The notes under the pieces are model-generated. The model made no database searches and was not told the origin of the DNA. It saw only the letters and a program-made list of their open reading frames with translations. This document shows, piece by piece, positions 1 through 5,295 of a DNA stretch of 9,066 nucleotides. Location: contig RGUK01000044.1 in assembly GCA_010027825.1 (NCBI GenBank), forward strand, positions 1-9,066. Direction: 5' to 3'. Both the position numbers and the translations under genes were made by a program. Every line of letters begins with the position of its first letter. The first letter of the stretch is position 1. Source of the stretch: a bacterium. GTDB taxonomy: Bacteria > Dependentiae > Babeliae > Babeliales > RVW-14.

Positions 1-757
1 TAATTAACGCGCGCACCTCAATCGGCGGAGTGTCAAAATTTTCAGGTTTAGCGCGCCAGTTTGCGGGCAACTTATCCGCGACATTAAAACCCGCCAAAAA
101 CTGTTGGCAGCCTTTTTGTGTTACGACGCGCAAAGTGTAAACAGGCGCGCAACGAACAAAACCGCCGACCCTGTTTTGCCGAAACTTGCTAACTTTAATC
201 GCTGTTGGGACGCCGAACTTCAACAGTAACGATTTGAGGTCGAACGCCAATTCGCGCGAGGTTGTGCGGTAACAAATAGTCGGACCAAACTGTTTATTTG
301 CTGCAAATTTAATCGTGCCCGCTATTGCCCACAATTCCCGCAAAAATAAAGTTGCGTCTTCCCGCGACAAATCAAATACCCAATCCGGCAAACTTTTTTC
401 TGGCGCGTATTTAATCGAATACGCGGCAAGAACAATACGCACAGGATCGGTTTGCTGCGCGCCAAAATAACCGCCGCGACTAATTGCGCAAATTCGATCA
501 CCGACGCGCAAGTTTGCTCCGGGTGTCCAGCCGCTGACTTTAAGTAAAGGATGCGTGTCAGCTAATTCAACTACAGCGCCCGTGCGTGTAGTAACACGAA
601 ACACTTGCTTGCCGGGGTGTCGTATAGTGTCGAGCACGCGGACGGATTGCGAGCGATATTGCGCGTCAATACCGATAATGTTGTCGCCAATTTTCAATTC
701 GTCGCCACGAACTCGTTTACCGTTCGCTAAAATAACTTTGTTCGTCTCGCTAACGCA
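1..757 (-). other. Intein within TerL (Hint N-terminal half plus degenerate LAGLIDADG region), C-terminus outside window
   Basis: The intein begins at TGC (757-755), Cys109 of the host protein, taken as intein residue 1. Block A-like sequence is CVSETNKVILANGKRVRG, followed by 'ELKIGDNIIGID'. A block B-like stretch reads VFRVTTRTGAVVELADTHPLL with His69 in the conserved place. The residue three before it, usually Thr in TxxH, is Ala66. 'ANLRVGDRI' (81-89) closes the first Hint half. Residues 123-221 resemble the second half of a DnaB-type intein endonuclease: a LAGLIDADG-like FLRELWAIAGTI (138-149), then YRTTSRELAFDLKSLLLKFGVPTAIK. The LAGLIDADG helix has Ala where the catalytic Asp is expected, and no convincing first LAGLIDADG helix is seen, so the endonuclease is probably inactive. 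The terminal His-Asn and the +1 extein residue are not in the window, so splicing competence cannot be judged. Confidence 0.78.
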
Positions 758-1081
758 CAGTGTTTTAGACACCTGCCGGCCAGTTTTAAGCACGAGATTT
801 TTCGGCATTAGTAGCCGGAAAAGAGGTGCAAACGGGTAATGGTCTTTAGTGCTGTAAGGCCGACCATTTAAATTCAACACAAGCGGCAACAATGGTTCCA
901 AGGACGGAAACGCTTGTTGCTTTGCTAATTCGGCAAATAGCGACGCGCGCGCAGTGAGCGTCTCTAAATCTTTGCCGTCTATTAACGATAGTTCCTCAAG
1001 CAAGTTTTTAATTCCGGTGTTCGGAATTTCTAAACTTGTTGATGCCCGCGGGTTTAAATCCCGCATTATTTCTGGTGCCAT
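1..1081 (-). CDS. terL: Phage terminase large subunit (TerL-like), N-terminal part, intein-interrupted, cut by left window edge
   Basis: The minus-strand frame is open from an ATG at 1081-1079 to the left edge (360 codons, no stop). Residues 1-108 form the N-extein. It ends in LVLKTGRQVSKTL (residues 96-108), which fits the variant Walker A of phage terminase large subunits (compare SRQLGKTT in T4 gp17). TerL is the ATPase/nuclease motor that packages DNA into the prohead. At Cys109 the reading switches to intein sequence (separate entry). Walker B, the nuclease domain and the C-extein lie beyond the window, so the TerL call rests on the short P-loop context and is good rather than certain. 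No Shine-Dalgarno is visible before ATG 1081. Met6 (ATG 1066-1064) is an alternative start. The gene is divergent from the plus-strand genes, and its ATG touches the ATG at 1082. Confidence 0.72.
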   Translation of the reverse strand, partial: MAPEIMRDLNPRASTSLEIPNTGIKNLLEELSLIDGKDLETLTARASLFAELAKQQAFPSLEPLLPLVLNLNGRPYSTKDHYPFAPLFRLLMPKNLVLKTGRQVSKTLCVSETNKVILANGKRVRGDELKIGDNIIGIDAQYRSQSVRVLDTIRHPGKQVFRVTTRTGAVVELADTHPLLKVSGWTPGANLRVGDRICAISRGGYFGAQQTDPVRIVLAAYSIKYAPEKSLPDWVFDLSREDATLFLRELWAIAGTIKFAANKQFGPTICYRTTSRELAFDLKSLLLKFGVPTAIKVSKFRQNRVGGFVRCAPVYTLRVVTQKGCQQFLAGFNVADKLPANWRAKPENFDTPPIEVRALI

Positions 1082-1279
1082 ATGGGTAAGCGGCGATCTA
1101 GTTATTCTTATGACAGCAGAATTGACGACGTCGAGCCAGAACTTGCATGGCTAGAAAATAGCGTCGATTCTTTGCTCGGTTTTGCGGTGCAAGGCGTGAT
1201 TGGGCTCATTGCCGGCATTTGCGCAATCGTAGCCGGGCTGCTATTGTTGTGTCTTGGAATTAATGACGAGCCGCAATAG
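1082..1279 (+). CDS. Small single-span membrane protein, unknown function
   Basis: This 65-residue protein has a charged, soluble N-terminal part (residues 1-29, basic then acidic). One long hydrophobic segment follows at about 32-60 (LLGFAVQGVIGLIAGICAIV and onward), with a short acidic tail NDEPQ. It is probably an inner-membrane protein. The ATG lies directly against the divergent TerL ATG, so its promoter and leader must lie inside the TerL coding sequence. No Shine-Dalgarno is seen. Support for it being real is the membrane-protein composition and a strong terminator-like hairpin beginning 12 nt after its stop. A holin-like or other lysis or envelope role is possible, but nothing in the sequence proves it. 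Confidence 0.6.
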   Translation: MGKRRSSYSYDSRIDDVEPELAWLENSVDSLLGFAVQGVIGLIAGICAIVAGLLLLCLGINDEPQ

Positions 1280-1290
1280 CGGGAATAACT

Positions 1291-1340
1291 ACGTGCGCGA
1301 CGGATATACTAAATGGTGATCCGTCGCGCGCGTTATTTTA
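1291..1340 (+). terminator. Strong hairpin, probable intrinsic terminator
   Basis: The left arm at 1291-1305 (ACGTGCGCGACGGAT) pairs with the right arm at 1319-1333 (ATCCGTCGCGCGCGT) over 15 bp with one G-U pair. The 13-nt AT-rich loop is followed by TATTTTA. Eleven of these pairs are a perfect uninterrupted GC-rich repeat. It sits 12 nt after the 65-aa gene and only about 14 nt before the next ATG, so it could also act as an attenuator or RNA-stabilising 5' hairpin for the downstream cluster. The loop contains TATACT, but no matching -35 element is visible. Confidence 0.7.
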
Positions 1341-1353
1341 GTCGAGAACCACT

Positions 1354-1581
1354 ATGGCACAAATTAACCGGTCTGCAAAGTTGTATCAAGAACGGCGCCA
1401 ACCAGTTTTTCAGCCAACGTGGCGAAGTCCTGGTTTACAGGCAAATTTAGCCGACAACGCAGTACATGATTTGAAATTAAATCCACCTTATCCGGCGCCT
1501 AATTACTGCGAAAACGGCGATCCCCCTACAGATAGCGGCTTAACGCAAGTTTGGCCGTATGGAGATAGTTATGCAAAATGA
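1354..1581 (+). CDS. Hypothetical 75-aa protein, first gene of overlapping cluster
   Basis: I do not recognise the family. The 75-residue protein is polar, rich in Pro, Asn, Gln and Tyr, and has no membrane segment. The C-terminal half (about 45-75) is proline- and glycine-rich (for example PPYPAPNYCENGDPP) and looks extended or disordered. Its ATG is 20 nt after the 1291-1333 hairpin, with only a weak GAG upstream. Its stop overlaps the next ATG (ATGA at 1578-1581), which suggests translational coupling and supports it as a real gene. Confidence 0.6.
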   Translation: MAQINRSAKLYQERRQPVFQPTWRSPGLQANLADNAVHDLKLNPPYPAPNYCENGDPPTDSGLTQVWPYGDSYAK

Positions 1582-1745
1582 TTGAACTTTTCATAGTTCT
1601 GAGCACGCTACTGCTGTTGTCCGGATTGTTTTGCGTGCCCGGCGGTTCAATTATTCCAATTGTTTTTGCAATTTACTGCATGTTAATTGCTGTAAATTCA
1701 ATCGAACGCGGCGAAAAAAAATACAAGAAAAATCAACGGAAATGA
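1578..1745 (+). CDS. Small two-span membrane protein (55 aa)
   Basis: Translation gives a 55-residue protein with two hydrophobic segments, about residues 2-20 (IELFIVLSTLLLLSGLFCV) and 24-43 (SIIPIVFAIYCMLIAVNSI). They are joined by a short CVPGGS-type turn and end in a strongly basic tail (KKYKKNQRK). The positive-inside rule suggests a hairpin with both ends in the cytoplasm. The start overlaps the previous stop and the stop overlaps the next start (ATGA at both ends), so it sits in a coupled series. The layout resembles small two-helix holin-like phage proteins, but that is shape only, with no diagnostic motif. Confidence 0.6.
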   Translation: MIELFIVLSTLLLLSGLFCVPGGSIIPIVFAIYCMLIAVNSIERGEKKYKKNQRK

Positions 1746-2119
1746 TTACTTGGCTTGATTTTATCGCTGTGGTGCTTGCGGCCGGCGCGATCATTGACGT
1801 GTGGCACAAGGGCTCGATTTTCGATACTGCTCGGGCCTACGCACAGGCGTTACAAGACATTACGCCGCACGATTCAATTAAAGGCAAATTGCTAGAATTG
1901 CTCAACTGCCCGTTTTGCAAAAGCTACCATTTGCCGATTTATTTGTTCTGCTTTTTGTGGCTTGGCCGGAATCTCGGTGCGTTTTTTGCTGATAGCGCGC
2001 AAATAATCGTATACGGGCTTGCGGCCACACGATTAGGCAATATATTGAACGGCCTACTTCCGAGTTCTTTACAATACATTCCGGCAATAAAATCAAATGA
2101 CCACGGAAACGCAAACTAG
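1742..2119 (+). CDS. Membrane protein with CPFC motif (DUF1360-like)
   Basis: This 125-residue protein starts MITWLDFIAVVLAAGAIIDV. The ATG at 1742 is chosen because it forms an ATGA overlap with the preceding gene. The frame extends further upstream to 1631, but that part is shadow sequence of the 55-aa gene. Hydrophobic segments lie at about 3-21, 63-83 and 86-106. Just before the second is LLNCPFCKSYHLP (Cys56, Cys59), followed later by 'GLAATRLGNIL'. This CPxC-x-S-x-[HW] arrangement with a downstream A-x-R-L helix resembles phage and bacterial DUF1360-type membrane proteins of unknown role. The Cys pair might bind metal or be redox-active. Its 3' end overlaps the next gene by 23 nt. Confidence 0.65.
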   Translation: MITWLDFIAVVLAAGAIIDVWHKGSIFDTARAYAQALQDITPHDSIKGKLLELLNCPFCKSYHLPIYLFCFLWLGRNLGAFFADSAQIIVYGLAATRLGNILNGLLPSSLQYIPAIKSNDHGNAN

Positions 2120-2501
2120 CAATCAGCGGCTGCCATTTGACCTCGAATACGCCAAACACGCCGAAAGCTTTTGTAACAAAGTTATTGACGCTGTGCCAGA
2201 ATTGCTCGGCGTGGCGATTGTTCCGCTTTGGCACAATCAACCAGAAAACACGCCGGCCGGGGTTGTAAAGTTTTGCAACAAACCGCGCAACGAAGCGGCT
2301 GCTATCTTAACGTTGATTGAGAAATTAACAGAATTTAGCGGTAATGCGCAGCGGGCGTTGCTGAACGAACTTGCCAACATGCGCATGCACGAGGCAACAC
2401 TCGAACGGCGAATAGAAGAACGGGTCAATACATTGAACGAACTAAATAAACGACCCGAGCCGGAAAATGACAACGCCGCAGAGCAAAATCCCAACAATTA
2501 A
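2097..2501 (+). CDS. Hypothetical 134-aa protein with helical C-terminal half
   Basis: I do not recognise the family. Residues 14-60 look like a small alpha/beta fold (AVPELLGVAIVPLW is a buried-strand pattern). Residues about 65-118 are strongly helical and may form a coiled coil (ALLNELANMRMHEATLERRI and onward). The tail, from about 119, is polar and disordered (PEPENDNAAEQNPNN). There is no signal peptide or membrane segment. The start lies 23 nt inside the preceding gene and the end overlaps the next by 35 nt, so it belongs to the same coupled cluster. No Shine-Dalgarno is evident. Confidence 0.6.
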   Translation: MTTETQTSNQRLPFDLEYAKHAESFCNKVIDAVPELLGVAIVPLWHNQPENTPAGVVKFCNKPRNEAAAILTLIEKLTEFSGNAQRALLNELANMRMHEATLERRIEERVNTLNELNKRPEPENDNAAEQNPNN

Positions 2502-2805
2502 TGTTTCCGTTCCTGGCGACAATCAAACACTCGTAAATTTGCTGCAAAGCCAGTACGGGCATTTGGAATCCGGCGAGTTGCGGGCAGAACTGGAAACGCT
2601 GTACCCGCAAAATGTCTGGTCAGAGTCGGAACTCCGCGAGCATTTTGTTCCGGAAAATTTTGAACCGCCTTATCTGTACGTAACGCGTCGCGATACCGGC
2701 GCTCGCGGGCTGCTGTTGTTTGTTGATTCCCCGCGCATGTATTTCGATTTTAGGCCCACCGCGGCCACGGCAGGCCCCAGCAGGCCCGCTCCGCCCGAAG
2801 CCTAG
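2467..2805 (+). CDS. Hypothetical 112-aa protein, last gene of overlapping cluster
   Basis: I do not recognise the family. The 112-residue protein has a polar start, a central part with several acidic helices (residues about 20-60), and a C-terminal beta-rich stretch, PPYLYVTRRDTGARGLLLFV then DSPRMYFDF (about 68-96). It ends in a proline/alanine tail (GPSRPAPPEA). The beta stretch, with a turn at DTGARG, looks like a compact domain. A GGA sits just upstream of the ATG inside the previous gene. A weak hairpin follows the stop. Confidence 0.6.
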   Translation: MTTPQSKIPTINVSVPGDNQTLVNLLQSQYGHLESGELRAELETLYPQNVWSESELREHFVPENFEPPYLYVTRRDTGARGLLLFVDSPRMYFDFRPTAATAGPSRPAPPEA

Positions 2806-2810
2806 CGCAA

Positions 2811-2838
2811 AACAGCCCGAGTTTTTGGGGCTTGTTTT
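2811..2838 (+). terminator. Weak putative terminator after the five-gene cluster
   Basis: AACAGCCC (2811-2818) pairs with GGGCTTGTT (2828-2836) with one bulged T. The loop is about 9 nt and the run continues into TTTT. It lies just after the 112-aa stop and before an independent Shine-Dalgarno, as expected for a unit boundary. The short, bulged stem keeps confidence low. Confidence 0.35.
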
Positions 2839-2915
2839 CCGGTTTTGGTTTTGTATTGTGGTTTTGCCGGCTGCTGGTTCCCGGCCGCTACTGTTTTCTT
2901 TGACGAACCAGCGTC

Positions 2916-2921
2916 AGGAGG
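2916..2921 (+). promoter_or_regulatory. AGGAGG Shine-Dalgarno that fixes the start at 2926
   Basis: A perfect AGGAGG lies 4 nt before ATG 2926. It is the strongest ribosome-binding site in the window. It argues against the longer in-frame start at 2845, whose extra 27 residues are hydrophobic and unlike the rest of the protein. Confidence 0.75.
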
Positions 2922-2925
2922 ATTT

Positions 2926-3738
2926 ATGCCAGACAAGGCAAATTTGAACGACGGCGCCGATCCCGCAAGTTTCTGGGGCCGACCGCTTCCCAAACCGGCA
3001 GAAGCCGAAGTCCGCAAGACCGCCGAAGTTGTTGATGAAATTGAGGACGAAGAAGAGCCGGTTGAGGACGAACCAGAGACCGACGAAGATTTTGAAGATC
3101 CGGCCGAAACCGAAGAAGATGATGAAGACGTCGAAGAAGACGAGATCGACGACGAAGAAGATGATGAAGACGTCGAAGAAGACGAGATCGACGACGAAGA
3201 TGAAGATGAAGATGAAGATGAAGACGAGGATGAAGACGAGGACGAAGAAGACGACACGGAGGTCGACAGCCAGTCAGCCGAAAAGTCGGTTGACGTTAAA
3301 AACAAGGGTGCGACCATGCCTGCTGCTGATAAGAAGAAGTCATTAACGCAACACATTCGCGACGAAATCGTTCGGCACGAAAGCGCCGGCGAGCTTCCGC
3401 GGAATGTTGAAATTGTAAATAGCCTGGCGGCTCGCAGAATTATTGTGAGCCCGGCGCAGGTATCTCAGGTAGTTAAAAAGTATCGCGAAGAAAAGGCTTT
3501 GGGCGCTGCTCCGAGTCCCGCCGGCCGCCGGCCGGGCCGGCCGCCCAAGGTCGTTGCCGGCGAGGAGCGGAGTCGGGCGTTGGGTAAGCTGCGGGCGGAG
3601 GTGAAGGCGGCGACCGAGGCCGAGGCGACGCCGGGCCGCGAGGCTGTAAAATTTACGGCCGTAGCGCTGCTGCATCTTTGCGGTAACAACATGCAGCTTG
3701 CCGTGGCTGCACTTAAAAACGCCGCAGACTTGATCTGA
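2926..3738 (+). CDS. Acidic-repeat protein with HTH-like segment and AT-hook motif; probable DNA-binding protein
   Basis: The protein has 270 residues. Residues about 36-112 are almost all Glu/Asp and include the perfect 14-residue repeat EEDDEDVEEDEIDD twice and eight successive ED pairs. After a linker, about 138-190 (SLTQHIRDEIVRH through SPAQVSQVVKKYREEKA) reads like a small helix-turn-helix or winged-helix unit. About 200-208 is GRRPGRPPK, an AT-hook-like minor-groove motif. The C-terminal part (about 211-270) is helical and ends in a hydrophobic helix. The acidic/basic split suggests a nucleoid-like or regulatory DNA-binding protein whose acidic arm blocks or tunes DNA binding, or a DNA mimic. 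This is inference from composition and motifs. An internal ATG at 3316 (MPAADKKK) would give a form without the acidic arm, but has no good Shine-Dalgarno. It stands alone between a weak terminator and a 126-nt gap. Confidence 0.72.
   Translation: MPDKANLNDGADPASFWGRPLPKPAEAEVRKTAEVVDEIEDEEEPVEDEPETDEDFEDPAETEEDDEDVEEDEIDDEEDDEDVEEDEIDDEDEDEDEDEDEDEDEDEEDDTEVDSQSAEKSVDVKNKGATMPAADKKKSLTQHIRDEIVRHESAGELPRNVEIVNSLAARRIIVSPAQVSQVVKKYREEKALGAAPSPAGRRPGRPPKVVAGEERSRALGKLRAEVKAATEAEATPGREAVKFTAVALLHLCGNNMQLAVAALKNAADLI
3112..3195 (+). repeat. Two perfect 42-bp tandem copies inside the acidic gene
   Basis: Positions 3112-3153 and 3154-3195 are identical 42-bp units, in frame, each encoding EEDDEDVEEDEIDD. 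Identity at synonymous positions points to recent duplication rather than selection on the protein alone. Confidence 0.95.
3196..3243 (+). repeat. Hexanucleotide microsatellite (GAAGAT)n encoding Glu-Asp
   Basis: Four perfect GAAGAT units (3196-3219) are followed by four variants (GAAGAC, GAGGAT, GAAGAC, GAGGAC). All encode Glu-Asp, directly after the 42-bp duplication. The length is likely to vary by slippage without breaking the frame. Confidence 0.9.
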
Positions 3739-3763
3739 CACGCATAGCGCGATCAGTGCTTAG

Positions 3764-3820
3764 CCGATAATTAGAGCGCTGTTGTGCAGCAACGCTCGGT
3801 TAGCGGTTAATCCGATAATT
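3764..3820 (+). promoter_or_regulatory. Intergenic hairpin flanked by direct repeats, possible operator or leader
   Basis: The 126-nt gap 3739-3864 precedes the AAA+ gene. It holds two copies of CCGATAATT (3764-3772 and 3812-3820, 48 nt apart, start to start). Between them is an imperfect hairpin in which GAGC (3774-3777) pairs with GCTC (3794-3797) and GTTG (3781-3784) with CAAC (3790-3793), with a 3-nt bulge. No U-tract follows, so it is not a good terminator. I see no convincing -35/-10 pair. The layout could be a regulator-binding region for the AAA+/VWA unit. Confidence 0.3.
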
Positions 3821-3864
3821 GCAAATTTTGTTCAATACCTTTCACAGAAAACCATTAAAACTAC

Positions 3865-5292
3865 ATGTACGTTTACCTCAACGCTTCGACGCAGGATCTG
3901 ATTGCGATTATGCCCGTTAGCCGTGGCCGCGCGGCAAAGAATCATAATTTTGTCGAAATTAATGGGCTGGAGCTGTCTATTAACTTTATTCCTAACGAAG
4001 CCGTCAGCAGTATTTCTTCGGCTGGCGCGGCAAAGGCTTATGTAGCCGCAAACGGCAGTGTAGACGTCGCTATTGCGCCTGCGCACGTAATGACGTGCCT
4101 TCTGCGCGCAGCAAAAACGTACATTAGCGATCCGGAAACCGTTAGCGAAATTGACGAATTGCTCGCGTCGGCGATTGATGCCGACTGGGAGTCAGCGGCC
4201 GTAAGAATGTTTGCAACGGTTCGCCGAGCGGTCAACGCCGCCATGATTCAGCAGGAGCGCGGCTGGTTTTACGAAACTACGGAAAGCACGGACGAGCCAA
4301 CCGAAGAAGATGCCGATGCAATTCCGGTGTCGTACGGTTTTGCGCGGCTGTCGGGCGAAAAGCCGCAGCTAAACGTCGTACGCCAGCCGGCGGAAGAAAA
4401 GCGCGACGATCACGGCGTGTTTTACCCAAAGCCCGATAGCACGTATATCATCAATCCGGGCGTTGAAAAGCTTTTCAAGATTCTGGAAGTTTCGAGCAAG
4501 AAGTGCCCGCAAAATGTTAATTTGATCGGCCCACACGGTTGCGGCAAAACCGAGCTTGCGATTCAGTTCGCCGCGCGGCATAACCGCCCGCTGCTGATTA
4601 TGGATTGCGCAAATTTGCGCGAAGCCCGCGACTGGTTCGGCTACAAGACGGCTCGGGACGGTACGGTTTACTGGCACGAAAGCCAGTTTGTTCGCGCGGT
4701 GCAGTCCGGCAATCACGTTATTCTGCTCGACGAGCTGAACCGCGCTAATCCGAATCTGCTCAATACGCTCATGCCGATTCTCGACGCCCGGCGTTTTACG
4801 TATCTTGAGGAGCGCGGCGACAAGATTGTTGTCGGGCCGGGAACTGTTTTCTTTGCGTCGATGAACGAAGGCGCCGGCTACACCGGCACATCGTCGCTGG
4901 ACCGCGCTGTCCGCGACCGGTTTCCTCGGGCGGTTGAGCTGACGTACCTCGGCGAAAATGACGAGGTTCGTTTGCTGGTTAACCGCACTGGCGTGAATGC
5001 TGATATTGCCAAGCGTCTGGTGCAGATGGCCAACAAGATTCGGCAGGACTCTACCGGGCTGTCGGCCTCGCTCACTGAAAGCCTGTCGACGCGTCAGCTA
5101 ATCGCCGCGGCGCACGATTTCGCAATCGGCGGCGTTGATACGTTGGAGTTTACGATTACGAATCACTTTTCGCCCGACGGCGAGGACGATAGCGAGCGCA
5201 CTAAGGTTCAGAGCATTATTCAGGGCAAGTTCGGCGATCTTTTTGCCGCGCAGGCCGCCGATAAGATTAGCAACGAAAAGAAAGGTGCCTAG
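3865..5292 (+). CDS. MoxR/CobS-type AAA+ ATPase
   Basis: The protein has 475 residues. The first ~195 are not recognised and include an acidic linker (about 135-150). The AAA+ core has Walker A GPHGCGKT (222-229), Walker B VILLDEL (285-291, with D289 and E290), sensor 1 FFASMN ending at Asn334, and an arginine-finger motif LDRAVRDRF (345-353, R350/R352). A helical lid with 'ESLSTRQLIAAA' follows. This signature set and the Walker B sequence LLDELNRANP fit the MoxR/CobS/GvpN/NorQ clade of ring ATPases, which remodel partners together with a VWA protein. The next gene begins immediately after its stop and encodes such a protein, so the two very likely work as one complex. The usual length in the clade is about 300-350, so the N-terminal extension is extra. 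No Shine-Dalgarno precedes ATG 3865; Met16 (3910) is a possible alternative. Phage homologues are often labelled CobS, but a cobalt chelatase role is not supported here. Confidence 0.9.
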   Translation: MYVYLNASTQDLIAIMPVSRGRAAKNHNFVEINGLELSINFIPNEAVSSISSAGAAKAYVAANGSVDVAIAPAHVMTCLLRAAKTYISDPETVSEIDELLASAIDADWESAAVRMFATVRRAVNAAMIQQERGWFYETTESTDEPTEEDADAIPVSYGFARLSGEKPQLNVVRQPAEEKRDDHGVFYPKPDSTYIINPGVEKLFKILEVSSKKCPQNVNLIGPHGCGKTELAIQFAARHNRPLLIMDCANLREARDWFGYKTARDGTVYWHESQFVRAVQSGNHVILLDELNRANPNLLNTLMPILDARRFTYLEERGDKIVVGPGTVFFASMNEGAGYTGTSSLDRAVRDRFPRAVELTYLGENDEVRLLVNRTGVNADIAKRLVQMANKIRQDSTGLSASLTESLSTRQLIAAAHDFAIGGVDTLEFTITNHFSPDGEDDSERTKVQSIIQGKFGDLFAAQAADKISNEKKGA

Positions 5293-5295
5293 TTG

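Noticed and set aside
555..1154. Plus-strand frames 555-839 and 954-1154 as genes
   Set aside because: They lie entirely or mostly opposite the TerL/intein frame, which has recognisable protein motifs, and their own translations show no family-like features.
1631..1741. N-terminal extension of the CPFC protein from ATG 1631
   Set aside because: This stretch overlaps the 55-aa membrane gene out of frame and gives a Cys/Arg/Asn-rich leader unlike the rest; ATG 1742 with an ATGA junction is the better start.
3029..3346. Plus-strand 105-aa Lys/Met/Thr-rich frame
   Set aside because: It is a shifted reading of the same acidic repeat; it has no start signal and its basic character follows from the codons of the overlapping gene.
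2802..3356. Minus-strand poly-serine protein of 184 aa
   Set aside because: It is the antisense reading of the GAA/GAT/GAC acidic repeat; the serine runs are an artefact of that composition.
3343..3741. Minus-strand 132-aa frame opposite the DNA-binding half
   Set aside because: It is a shadow of the plus-strand gene, which has a strong Shine-Dalgarno and coherent domains.
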